A stretch of DNA of 64,000 nucleotides from Alnus glutinosa (taxonomy: Eukaryota; Streptophyta; Magnoliopsida; Fagales; Betulaceae). Numbering within the stretch: position 1 is the stretch's first letter; each line of letters opens with the position of its first letter. Location of the stretch: assembly GCF_958979055.1 (NCBI RefSeq), contig NC_084894.1:18631616-18695615 (forward strand), written 5' to 3'. The notes under the pieces were generated by a model. It made no database searches. It was not told the DNA's origin and was given only the letters and a program-made list of their open reading frames with translations. Below, one piece after another: positions 1-8,920 of the stretch. Position numbers and translations under genes: made by a program.

Positions 1-706
1 CAGTCAAGCCTAAGGCCAAGAAGAAGGCAGCAGCTAGTCCAAAGAGTAGTACTACTACTACTACTCCTCATCCTACTCCTACACTAGTGGTTGATTCTGG
101 TGCACTGGGTCTCACAAAGCATGGAATACCCGTGTCCGTCGGGATTTCTCTTTTCATTGCAGCATTTTCTCTCTGATAAATCTTGAAAAAAAAAAAGCAT
201 GATGATATATGGACCAGCAGGTCAGCGCATATGCATGGTGAGCCCAATAAGTGTTTTACCCCCCCCTTTTTTTTTTTGATAATGGAGAAAAAGTTCTTCT
301 ATGATTCTATTAAGGACAGATTTCTTTTTTTCATAAATTGGGTTTGGAAGAATCATGTTGAGCCCAATCATTAAGTGTTTTATCTTTTTTACTGCTGATG
401 GAGAGAAAGTTCCTCTGTGATTCTATTAAGGACACAAGTGTTTCACCTTTTTTTCCTGCTAATGGCGAGAGAGTTCTTATGTGATGCTACATATTAATTA
501 AGGACAAAATTTTTTCTAAATTGTAAAATGAGTTCAAGGAAATTATTTCAATCTAAACAATTAAATTGATATGTATTTTTAGAGCATGTGATTCTCACAT
601 GTATTTTTAAAATGTATGTGAGAATCATACATGTGATGCCCATAGACTTTTATATAAGTCATAAAGCAGAAATATCGTAATTCTACCTAGCTTTAGTGCC
701 TTAAAA
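1..706 (+). repeat. Left arm of an inverted duplication (FLA 3' end plus 3' flank)
   Basis: The FLA tail and about 530 bp of following non-coding DNA are repeated in reverse complement at 23712-24434. The match includes distinctive blocks: a GCATGATGATATATG stretch just after the stop codon, repeated 'ggagaaagttcctctgtgattctattaaggac' type modules, and a block ending near 'gcagaaatatcgtaattctacctag'. Similarity fades near 706. The arms differ by scattered substitutions and poly-A/T length changes, so the duplication is not recent. The copy probably continues left of the window. Confidence 0.85.
3..176 (+). CDS. FLA: Fasciclin-like arabinogalactan protein, C-terminal end (partial, runs off left edge)
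   Basis: Only the last 57 codons and the TGA stop lie in the window. They encode a Lys/Ala-rich segment (KPKAKKKAAASPK), a Ser/Thr/Pro run, and a hydrophobic tail starting near VVDSGALGLTKHG and ending FIAAFSL. Such a tail is typical of a GPI-anchor signal that would hold the proteoglycan at the plasma membrane or wall. The sequence matches the C-terminus of the complete FLA gene at 24264-25079 with a few substitutions (IP for ML, and I and L for two V), so the two are recent paralogues. The fasciclin domain and signal peptide are outside the window, so whether this copy is intact cannot be judged. Confidence 0.85.
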   Translation, partial: VKPKAKKKAAASPKSSTTTTTPHPTPTLVVDSGALGLTKHGIPVSVGISLFIAAFSL

Positions 707-813
707 TATTGACATCAAATCATAAGATGCCACAAGGGCAGTTCTACACATAATTTTAAATATTGACTCAACTTGAACTAGTCCTTAAGAAGGTGAGAGG
801 CATCCTGGAAGCC

Positions 814-883
814 TCATGAACGAAAGCCAAGACAATCATAGGGGTCATCATCCATCTCCTTTTCAGCAGCATCCGTAAAATTA
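814..883 (-). pseudogene. Orphan terminal exon-like fragment of an unidentified gene
   Basis: On the minus strand an open segment follows an acceptor-like TTTCAG and ends in TGA. It encodes about 22 residues finishing MDDDPYDCLGFRS, which looks like the conserved C-terminus of a cellular protein. I do not recognise the protein. Upstream DNA on this strand (884-938, then 6077-6273) is separated by a Gypsy insertion at 939-6071 and shows no further clear exon. It could be the last exon of a broken gene or a chance open stretch. Confidence 0.3.
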
Positions 884-938
884 CTGAAATTTTAAAGGAG
901 TAATGTGATGCCGGGCAGAACTAGGATTGCTCTGACAG

Positions 939-1498
939 TGTAACATCCCGTTTTTACAAAAAGCGTAAGTGAAGATTTTTGAATTTTCACGTGACATTAC
1001 TAATTTATTAGAGTTAAATATTGGCAATGGAATATATAGATATAATACAGACTTGAGAATTAAATAACACTTCAGAACTTCTATTGAAATACCTCAAAAT
1101 AGATATAATAAGCAAGTCTGTATAATTATACAAAGTAGTAGTAGTCATGCCTCACAGGGTATAAATAGTCATACAAGCCAAAATACTAAAGCTTAATAAA
1201 TACACATCAGGAATATAAATATTGTCTTTAAACTAAGTTAATGAACTACAACATGGTAGTTCTTAAAAAGGAGGCAGTCTAGCCTCAAATACTAGTATCA
1301 GAATCCATCTATGAGTCTGGATAGTCCTGATATTCTTCTTCTTCATAACCTAAATTATCACACAATACATGGAGAAGACAACAACATAAAATACTAAAGT
1401 GAGTCCACTGTTTCTCATAATAATATGAGTGCTGATTTATTTAAATAAATGCAACATAATGCAATGGCTTTATAATCATATATATACGCAATATATAA
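939..1498 (-). repeat. 3' LTR of the Gypsy element, truncated
   Basis: Starts TGTAACATCCCG and aligns with 2480-3036, through 'acgcaatatata'. After that, 2480-6071 continues as LTR but this copy switches to gag sequence, so the upstream (U3-side) part of this LTR was lost in the internal deletion. Confidence 0.85.
1309..1350 (-). other. Conserved short open segment in Gypsy LTR (GYEEEEYQDYPDS-stop)
   Basis: Fourteen codons including the stop, preceded by an acceptor-like CAG-type junction on the minus strand. The same frame and stop occur in three other LTR copies in this window (2850-2891, 10866-10907, 63049-63090). Function unknown; it may be a terminal exon carried by the LTR. Confidence 0.4.
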
Positions 1499-1501
1499 AT
1501 C

Positions 1502-2050
1502 TAGCGGAATATTGTTCTACAGTCATGTCACCCTGAACAAGATTTGGAATTCTATTACTTGAAGTTGCCTTTGGGATCTAGGGAAAAAGAGCCGGTTGTA
1601 CTCTACTTTGAACATCTCCCAAGTGATCACCGTTCCTTCCCCAAGTAGTACCTTCCTCGCATTCCACCATCTCCCAACTCCACCTGTCAGCTGCAGTGCG
1701 AGGTACTGAACTTTCTGCTCGTTTGTACAGCCGAGAGTAGTGTATAACACATCTATGTCTGTGAGCCATGCTTCCGCAGCATTCGGCCCTTCGGTTCCTT
1801 CAAAAGTTTGAAAATGATAACTAGCAAAATCACGTAACGAACAACCTACGGGTTTGGATGGTTCATTAGGTCGTGGAATTCCTAATATGGCTTCTGTAAG
1901 GTGCCTAGTGGCGTCAGCTATAAATTGTATTAAAGTTGGGTGTATGCCATCATTGTATGGTGGAGGTGGAGTCGGAAGTTCTTCCTCACCATTTTCTTCG
2001 GGATGAGGGACGCGGTTAAAGTCACAGAGAGGACGGCGTCTAGGAGGCAT
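1502..2050 (-). pseudogene. Gypsy gag fragment
   Basis: Starts with MPPRRRPLCDFN, a Pro-rich stretch follows, then a retrotransposon gag core with motifs LYTTLGCTNEQKVQYLAL and ITWEMFKVEYNRLFFP, typical of the capsid region of Ty3/Gypsy Gag. About 160 codons read cleanly. Near 1544 a one-base loss shifts the frame, giving an early TGA at 1523; the other frame continues gag-like to about 1502, where LTR sequence begins. Gag of this type packages element RNA in cytoplasmic particles. This copy is dead. The same N-terminus is found at 63866. Confidence 0.85.
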
Positions 2051-2465
2051 GATTCTGTGTTTTAAAGGAACAGTTATTCCACATTTTGTAGAATAAAATC
2101 AATCTTCTTTAAATAACTATGTAACATTTATAACCAACCAATAATGCTAGTAAACTAATCATTTAATAATCAATCATCGATAAAGAATTCATCAACAATA
2201 ATAAATAAATCATGTTGTAAACAATTATAACACTCAAAGTCACTCAAGTAAACAATAATTATAAACAATAAAATTTAAATGCACATTTGCATCTATCCAA
2301 TGAAGCATGTTAAAAGATTTTACTCTTACTCTAATTCCTGAAATTCTATTTAGTGTCTAGCATATATATATATATATATATAAACAAAAATACTTTTATA
2401 TCCTTATAGCTCTGTGTGTCTCCATCCCATGCTAAGGTCAAGTCTAAGGTCCTCAGAGCAGACCG

Positions 2466-2476
2466 CTCAGATACCA
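2466..2476 (-). promoter_or_regulatory. Primer binding site (initiator-Met tRNA type)
   Basis: On the minus strand TGGTATCTGAG follows the LTR end (…TTACA) by a few bases. It matches the usual plant TGGTATCAGAG site with one change. Confidence 0.7.
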
Positions 2477-2849
2477 AACTGTAACGCCTTGCTTTTACAA
2501 AAAGCGTAAGTGAAGATTTTTGAATTTTCACGTGACATTACTAATTTATCAGAGTTAAATATTGGCAACGGAATATATAGATATAATACAGACTTGGGAA
2601 TTAAATAACACTTCAGAACTTCTACTGAAATACCTTAAAATAGATATAATAAGCAAGTCTGTGTAATTATACAAAGTAGTAGTAGTCATGCCTCACAGGG
2701 CATAAATAGTCATACAAGCCAAAATACTAAAGCTTAATAAATACACATAAGGAATATAAATATTGTCTTTAAACTAAGTTAATGAACTACAACATAGTAG
2801 TTCTCAAAAAGGAGGTAGTCTAGCCTCAAATACCAGTATCAGCATCCAT

Positions 2850-2891
2850 CTATGAATCTGGATAGTCCTGATATTCTTCTTCTTCATAACC
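2850..2891 (-). other. Conserved short open segment in Gypsy LTR (GYEEEEYQDYPDS-stop)
   Basis: Second copy of the segment at 1309-1350, same length and peptide, in the 5' LTR of the same element. The two copies carry different synonymous or flanking changes but keep the frame. Confidence 0.4.
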
Positions 2892-4854
2892 TGAATTATC
2901 ACACAATACAGGGAGAAGACAACAACATAAAATACTAAAGTGAGTCAACTGTTTCCCATAATAATATGAGTGCTGATTTATTTAAATAAATGCAACATAA
3001 TGCAATGGCTTTATAATCATATATATACGCAATATATAATCTATGGTCGCAAGTCATAGACATAGATTGAATATAAACACGATCATAAATCAATGATATG
3101 ATAGTTTTAAATGCAGAGTTTTAGGTATTTTTCTTTTTCCACTCTTCTGTTGGCCTAGACACGGTTAATGTCTTATTTGAAGCTTGGGCTTCCTCCCTTT
3201 AACTTTTAATTATTTTCTTTGGGAACCTAGGCTCCTGGAAACCTCGGTTTCCCGGGTGACCTAGGTACTCTAGTTTTTGTATTTTTATTATTCTCTTTTC
3301 GGATACTTCCTCATTCATTGAGAATCTAGGAACTCATGTGAAGCCTCATGTACCCACTGTGGATTTAGATCCAGCAGCTTGTTATTAGACAGATTATTAA
3401 AAATAATAAAATATGCAAAACCACATGCGCAAACAAGTAAATAAAGCAGTAAACATAATATTATAGGAAAAGTTAACTAGCATCGTCCTCAGTAAGTATA
3501 GAGATACTTACTAGTTTCTGCTCCAAGGGTTTTCCTCTACAACTGCATAATTACATTCATGTGACGACACTAAATTAGTTATAAGGCGTTACGAACATAT
3601 TTACTATACTTATTCTCAAAATATTATTATAACAATCATTCTATTACTTCAATTTATAAATTGGGTGACGTAACGGTATTGCTATTTGGTTATCTTAATT
3701 ATGATATTGATCGCCATTTTAGATTATCGAGAAATGAAACTACTATAAATATAGTCAAATATATTCTTTTATTAACCATTAGTTCCAACTAGTATATATA
3801 TATATATACACACACATATTTTTACATATACCTCACCCACATACACATATACTTTTACATAACATATACACCTTGTAACTAAAATAATCCTTTCTACACA
3901 CATATATTTATAATAACTCACACATAATCATTTCATTCACCTACGTTCACCATACACATGCACCTATTTGTTTTTATTCAAACACTACTAACTTATATCA
4001 CACAGTAACCACACACATGTTAGCCATATACATATATACATATTTCATTTAAGCACTCACTCACTAGATTCACACTTAAAATACACTTATTCATGCAGGA
4101 AATTCCAGCACACAAATTCACTTCTTTCTTTCCTTCTATATCATGTGCACATACACACATCTCAAGTACGTAGCACACCTGCACTCCCAACACACATTCA
4201 ACGCTCTATTAATCAACACACACATTTCAGCAGCTCATTTACACACAACCAGCCTCACATTCTCTTCTTTACTCCAAAAACACATTTATCCTTCACTTTT
4301 AGGACAATGATTGATTTTAACTTAATTATTAAACATTCTTAAATATTAAACACATCCATTACCAGGTAGCAGCTCCAAAACAGGCTGTGAGAGCTCCTCT
4401 GTTCAAAGATAAATGCAAGTGTGTGCTTAAAGTGTTAACAAAAATAACAATGCTGAAAATAATAACACAAGAATTTTTGTTAACGAAGTGGAAAACTCAA
4501 GATGAGAAAAACCACTCCGGGGTAGCCAAACTCAGGATATCCACTATTCTGAAGACAAGACTAGATACAAGATAGTAACACTCACATACCCCTGATGCAG
4601 TGGTCGTACCTTGCTCTCTAATGTGTAATCCAACACGAACGCCTCCCAACCAGGTCTCCTACCAAAAGGGGTATTCAATGAAATCCTTTACCTTAGGGCC
4701 AATTCCTAAGATAGGCTTCAAGTTAAGCGCGGCAACAACACACACAATGATGGCTCTAAGGAGAACAAATCAGCTCAACAACCTCACAAATAACTCTTTA
4801 AGCTCTAGTGGAATTCAATACCGAATTCTCGCAGTTCTCAATGCCCAGGGGCCT

Positions 4855-4863
4855 CTATTTATA
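4855..4863 (-). promoter_or_regulatory. TATA box of the Copia LTR
   Basis: Reads TATAAATAG on the minus strand within CCTATAAATAGAGG, a classic plant TATA context, and is conserved in the sister LTR at 21626-21634. Confidence 0.65.
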
Positions 4864-5193
4864 GGCTGAGGGTTCAAATGGGTGACTACTTTGATAAAGC
4901 TGGGAGCCGTCCGGATGGACAACTGTGCGACCAGAATTATGAGATTTTCGCTGAAAATCTTTCCGGTTTGAGAGCCGAGTCCTGACGGTGAGGGACTGTC
5001 GTCCAGACAGTCGCACGTCCGCTGCAAGTAATTTCCTTACTAAGGCTTCGAGCGTCTGGACCAGGGGGATAGCCGCCCGGATGGTTGATCTTCTACACCA
5101 ATTTCCATATCTGTTGAGCGCGCGTTCGAACCATGGCAGACTGGCGTCCGGATGGTTGAATTTGAATTGCGATTCTTGCCTTATGTGTGAGCG

Positions 5194-5492
5194 CGTCCGG
5201 ACGAGAATCCACGTCGTCCGAACGGTTGCAGCAATCTTCCCTTATTTAAACTTGGAAAGAAAATCTGAAGCTCAATCATTGAGAGTCGTCCGGATGGGCT
5301 GCTGAGACGTCCGAACGGATGCAAGCTAGAACAGAAGCTTCTCGATGAAGATGAGTGTCCGGACGGAAATCCACGTCGTCCGGACGGATGATGCTTTGGT
5401 CCGTTGGGCGTCCGGACGGCATCATACGTCGTCCGAACGGCTGGAACTATGGACCAATGAGCGTCCGGACGGGATGGCACGTCGTCCGGACG
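5194..5492. repeat. Cluster of CGTCCGGACG palindromes in Copia LTR U3
   Basis: Exact copies of the 10-bp palindrome lie at 5194-5203, 5377-5386, 5409-5418, 5462-5471 and 5483-5492, with several one-base variants between them (for example CGTCCGAACG). They sit upstream of the TATA box at 4855-4863 in the element's orientation. Confidence 0.75.
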
Positions 5493-5749
5493 GATGGCAG
5501 GGAACCAAAATCTCTGGAACACTTATGAATAGTGGAATTCTTGTTGAAAAGCAACGTTACATACAAGTGATTTTATCCAATCAGAATGAGGCCAATTACA
5601 AACTAACAGTATTGAACTAAATTGGGCTAACTATACTAACTAGACGAACGTCCAATCCCCTGAGGTAAAAAACAAAAAATGGGTTCATGGATCAAAGGTA
5701 GAAAATCGCTAATTGCAGCTTACACGTAAACTGCACCGCATTGGATAAT

Positions 5750-5905
5750 TTAGTCGCTTGATCGACTTCGACCCAGAGTCGCTCGATTGATCCTATTTAC
5801 CCGCAAACTTTAAGTCACTCGATTGATCTAATATCTGATTGATCGACTTCGCTTCCAAAGTCGCTCGATCGACTATAGAGTCGCTCGATCGACTTTGGTT
5901 AGTAA
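5750..5905. repeat. TCGATCGA-type motif cluster in Gypsy LTR U3
   Basis: Six or so near-copies of GTCGCTCGATCGAC and its variants (ctcgattgatc, cttgatcgactt) in about 155 bp, near the 5' end of the LTR. Two adjacent exact copies occur at about 5871-5903. Confidence 0.6.
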
Positions 5906-5933
5906 TTTCTTTACTAATCCGATTTCTCTACTT

Positions 5934-5964
<31 letters not shown>

Positions 5965-6071
5965 TCTATGCAATAATAATTATTAGGCCTTATACTTATG
6001 CATGCATATGTACATATATTTTTTTATTTATGCATTAACATCTTAAGCGTAGTATTTTTCCGGGTATTACA

Positions 6072-6273
6072 TACAGCGTATAATAGCCGTAGAAATTAAG
6101 AATTGAAGATTTAAAAGGGAACTAAGGAAGAGAGAAAATAACAAATAAGAAAGAGAAAGACCATTGTAGCCCCAAAGAAGCAAACATAGATAACTCTGAA
6201 AGACTGAAATTTTTACTGATACTTCAAAACCTGAATTCGAAGATAATACAGACATGCCTTTATATAGGCAAAG
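6072..6273. other. Old intergenic or intronic DNA between insertions
   Basis: Sequence that was continuous with 707-938 before the Gypsy insertion. It is AT-rich with a 'ctttatataggc' box. I see no supported gene here. Confidence 0.4.
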
Positions 6274-6510
6274 TGTAACGCCCTAGTGAAATTAGCTAAT
6301 TGGCGAAAGACCAGCCTTGAAATCACTAAAATATTACAACTTAATACTATAAGTCATGAAAATAATATCAAAGGAGTGGTGGCCTAGTCTTGATAAGATA
6401 AAGCGTATAGATAATTTCAATCATGCTATCTTGGGTTTCTTCATCCGCATCCCACATAGCCTTAAGCTGAACCAGATCCAATTCCACCTCTCACTATACG
6501 CTAATCTCAA
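6274..6510 (-). repeat. LTR 3'-end fragment (minus)
   Basis: Begins TGTAACGCCC on the plus strand, the same inverted LTR terminus used by the long LTRs in this window. It continues about 240 bp before merging with Copia-related sequence. Neither the other end nor a TSD is visible. Confidence 0.4.
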
Positions 6511-6511
6511 C

Positions 6512-7713
6512 AATGATCATGAGCAAAGCACATAAGGTAGCATGAATGAAATGCAACACCATGAACAGTAGAACACATGATATGCAGAATTGAGTATTTT
6601 TTTATTTTTTTTTAAAAAAAAATTGAGATCCTCCCACTTAATGTATGATCAAATATCTAGATTGTACATAAGAAAATTTTACCAATAGTTCATGTGTTAA
6701 ATGATGAATTCCCAACATAATCAATGCTTTAAGTGTGTAAAGTAGGCATGAAAATCAAAAGATGAATGGATCAAAGTTATCTTTAACAAAAACAAAGCAA
6801 TATGTTCCACTCAACCCATGATTATGTGTTATAACATTCTATTGAGCAAGCTTAAGACCTTATTTGGTGAGGAGAAAAAACTTAGCATGCAAAAGCTCAT
6901 AAATCCTCATGAGGAAGGTTGAGATGCACATCAAGTCAAAAGTAAAACGTTATCATACTAGGGCCTAGTCACCCTCATCAAATACACTCCCCCTAAGACA
7001 TAGCATAAGCTTAAACATAGTTCTTTAGTGACCGTCTCTTTCCGCAATGATGTGATTAGTGCTTGTTTCTATGGGACATGTTAAGCAATTACTTGACACT
7101 GAAATTTAGTTCATATATTTCTTTTTGAAAAAGTATCTTTAAACATTGGTACTTGAATAACATGGAAAGAATGCAAGACTTTTTAGGTCATTGGTTCAAC
7201 TAGCGAGTTGGTCAATTTGACTAACCTCGCTCACATGGTTGTCTAATAAACATCACGCTTGTAGTCAAGCTTAACTCAAATGAAAGCTTTAAAGTGCAGA
7301 AAAGATTAACATATGAGAAGTGTACCACAAAAGCTCATACTTAAGCAAATAATTTAGTCAATTAAAAGAATAATCAACTCATGCATAATAAACACATTTC
7401 AAGAGATAATTATGAATTGACTTCAAGGAGTGCACATGAAAAATTAATGAATTTTCAAGATGAAAAAGCCAAAGCAAGGAAGAAGCCAACAAATTTTATT
7501 TATTTTGTTAATTTAACAAAAACTGGAAATAAAACACAAAATTAATGCAATGCGTATGCAAAACAGAAATTAAGTAAAGAACCAACAAGAAACAAAACAA
7601 AACAAAATAAAAATGCAATGTTAAGAATACTTCATGCTCTAGGATATGAATACTATGCATGAACAATGATCCTAAACATGTCATATGACCATCTAACTTT
7701 AGGTGAGACCACT
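6512..7713 (-). mobile_element. Fragment of pol-less Copia-type element (internal spacer)
   Basis: 6512-6860 is repeated at 53597-53887. 6950-7270 matches the spacer of the Copia elements at 17985-18290 (minus) and 30620-30960 (plus), including 'ttggttcaactagcgagttggtcaatttga' type sequence. 7621-7713 matches the end of the gag region at 18910-18990. There are no long ORFs. It was the target of the Cassandra insertion and resumes at 22381 for about 20 bp. Confidence 0.65.
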
Positions 7714-7718
7714 ACCAC

Positions 7719-8001
7719 AATGACGTTCCACATCGCCTAGGAATGATGATGTACTTATATGTATAAACGCACCATTCTTAACATAATGCATTTTAAAGCC
7801 GTGATGGTCATGAACCTATCAGAACTCTGCAGTTAAGCGTGCTTCTATGAGAGTAGTACAAGGATGAGTCAAAAGCAGACAATATTGTGTCGTTGGGGTG
7901 GGTTGTTACAAATGGTATCAAGGATGAGTAACCTCCTGGGAAGTCTGGTTCTAGTGAGCCAAAAAGTGGACAATATTGTGTCGTTGGGGTGGGTGGTTAC
8001 A
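7719..8001 (+). repeat. Cassandra 5' LTR with internal duplication
   Basis: About 226 bp of unique LTR plus a repeated segment of about 57 bp. The order 'caaaag(c)agacaatattgtgtcgttggggtggg-tgttacaaatggtatca' occurs at 7870-7918 and again, in full form, ending at 8001. The duplicated piece contains the LTR end plus primer site and then re-enters the 5S domain. Confidence 0.75.
7811..7950 (+). pseudogene. 5S rRNA-derived domain in Cassandra 5' LTR
   Basis: Contains the 5S rRNA internal promoter region (AGTTAAGCGTGC followed by GAGAGTAGTAC and AGGATGAGT), interrupted at 7870 by the duplicated LTR end, and resuming at 7919 with AACCTCCTGGGAAGTC. It is not a functional rRNA gene. In the family this domain carries pol III-type signals. 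Confidence 0.8.
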
Positions 8002-8003
8002 AA

Positions 8004-8014
8004 TGGTACCAGAG
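8004..8014 (+). promoter_or_regulatory. Cassandra primer binding site
   Basis: TGGTACCAGAG directly follows the LTR end, one change from the consensus TGGTATCAGAG. Confidence 0.65.
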
Positions 8015-8913
8015 TCATTGCCTAACCTGAGATGGGGGGGAGCGTGTACAAGCCCATGAGGGTCGATAGCTGTAATACCCCGTATTTTAAGATATTGAAT
8101 AAAATATCTTAACATATAATTTATGACCTAATAATAATGTAAAAGAATAAATATGAATATTTATGAAAATAAATATTCATTTATTAAGAAGCATTTATAG
8201 TTTCAGTTTAATAAAAGTTCAAACGGACCTTAAACTTTGGAATAACGGAAACAAGGTCAAACAAACTCCGTTTTGGTTGATTCAAAAGCCAGAAGGCTCG
8301 TCTCGAAGTTCTCTAGTTACTCTCTAAATTTCATAATTTTTGGACTTCATTTAGAACACGAAAACACCCACGAAAAAAATACTACCTTTATTTTGAACAA
8401 AAATTTAATATTAATGTTTATGGACCCATTTTAATTCTTCATGAACCCAGCCCATAAAACTCAGCCCACACGTTGATAGTGCCCATCCCATAAACAATTG
8501 ATACCCAACTCATTCCACCTACAATTAAAACATCAAAAGAGCTCATTTCTACCACTTCCAAAACCGGCTCAGCTCAAGCAATCGCAAGGAGAATTTAATT
8601 AAAATTCTTAGTTGAGATCTAAGTATCAATTAGTTATAGATGAGGGAATCTTATCATTTATAGATTTTCTTCCACCTACGAACTAGCTCATAGGACACCT
8701 GCCATTACCCTAACTTTTGATCAAGAGCCACCCGGTGGAAATCCAGCCGTCCAAGCAAGGTGCAGCCCCCCTTCTACGTTCCTCTCTCTTTCTTTCTCTA
8801 ATTTTCGTTCCTCTCTGAGATGAGTCACCGCCCAGCTCAATGCCCAGGTGAGATGAATCTTTCCCCAGCCATTGATCACAATCTGCTCAAGCGATCTTGA
8901 CCATCCAAATATG

Positions 8914-8920
8914 TATAAAT
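8914..8920 (+). promoter_or_regulatory. Candidate TATA box of solo LTR
   Basis: TATAAAT, followed by a pyrimidine-rich leader (8940-9060) with TTCTCT-type repeats common in plant LTR 5' untranslated regions. Confidence 0.45.

Larger units (their letters stand above)
4390..5608 (-). mobile_element. Copia-type solo LTR nested in the Gypsy LTR
   Basis: Shares an ordered set of blocks with the Copia LTRs at 11361-16532, 21156-22203 and 52311-53365: the 'aacgaagtgg' and 'ggtagccaaactcagg' blocks, the block rich in 'caaccaggtctcctac', a TATA box and a U3 rich in CGTCCGGACG palindromes. The right edge (LTR start on the minus strand) is TGTTAGTTTG at 5608. The left edge is uncertain, and I could not find a clear TSD, so exact limits are approximate. 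Confidence 0.65.
939..6071 (-). mobile_element. Ty3/Gypsy-type LTR retrotransposon, internally deleted
   Basis: The element reads right to left. Its 5' LTR is 2480-6071, followed by a primer binding site, a gag fragment, and a shortened 3' LTR at 939-1498. Outer ends are TGTAAC (left, as seen on the plus strand) and GGTATTACA (right). Flanking 5-mers GACAG (934-938) and TACAG (6072-6076) fit a TSD with one change. All of pol is missing: the gag fragment joins LTR sequence directly near 1498-1501. The two LTR copies differ at about 22 of roughly 555 comparable positions by eye, mostly transitions, so the insertion is fairly old. Same family as the element starting at 61095. Confidence 0.85.
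2480..6071 (-). repeat. 5' LTR of the Gypsy element, enlarged by a nested Copia LTR
   Basis: Bounded by TGTAACGCC (2480) and GGTATTACA (6071). Without the nested Copia LTR (about 4390-5608) it would be near 2.4 kb, agreeing with the 2,381 bp LTR of the sister element at 61095-63475. It holds the short conserved open segment at 2850-2891, AT microsatellites at 3791-3808 and 5936-5962, and a cluster of TCGATCGA-like palindromes at 5750-5905. Confidence 0.8.

Noticed and set aside
4988..5620. Frames on both strands of 91-113 codons
   Set aside because: Palindrome-rich Copia LTR U3; repeats such as CGTCCGGACG encode Arg/Pro/Asp-rich strings on either strand.
5750..5905. CRISPR-like array
   Set aside because: Repeats are short, irregular and without unique spacers; the genome is a plant nuclear one.
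7811..7950. A functional 5S rRNA gene
   Set aside because: The sequence is interrupted, diverged in the internal promoter, and lies within a Cassandra LTR with TSDs; the second copy at 22245 is in the other LTR.
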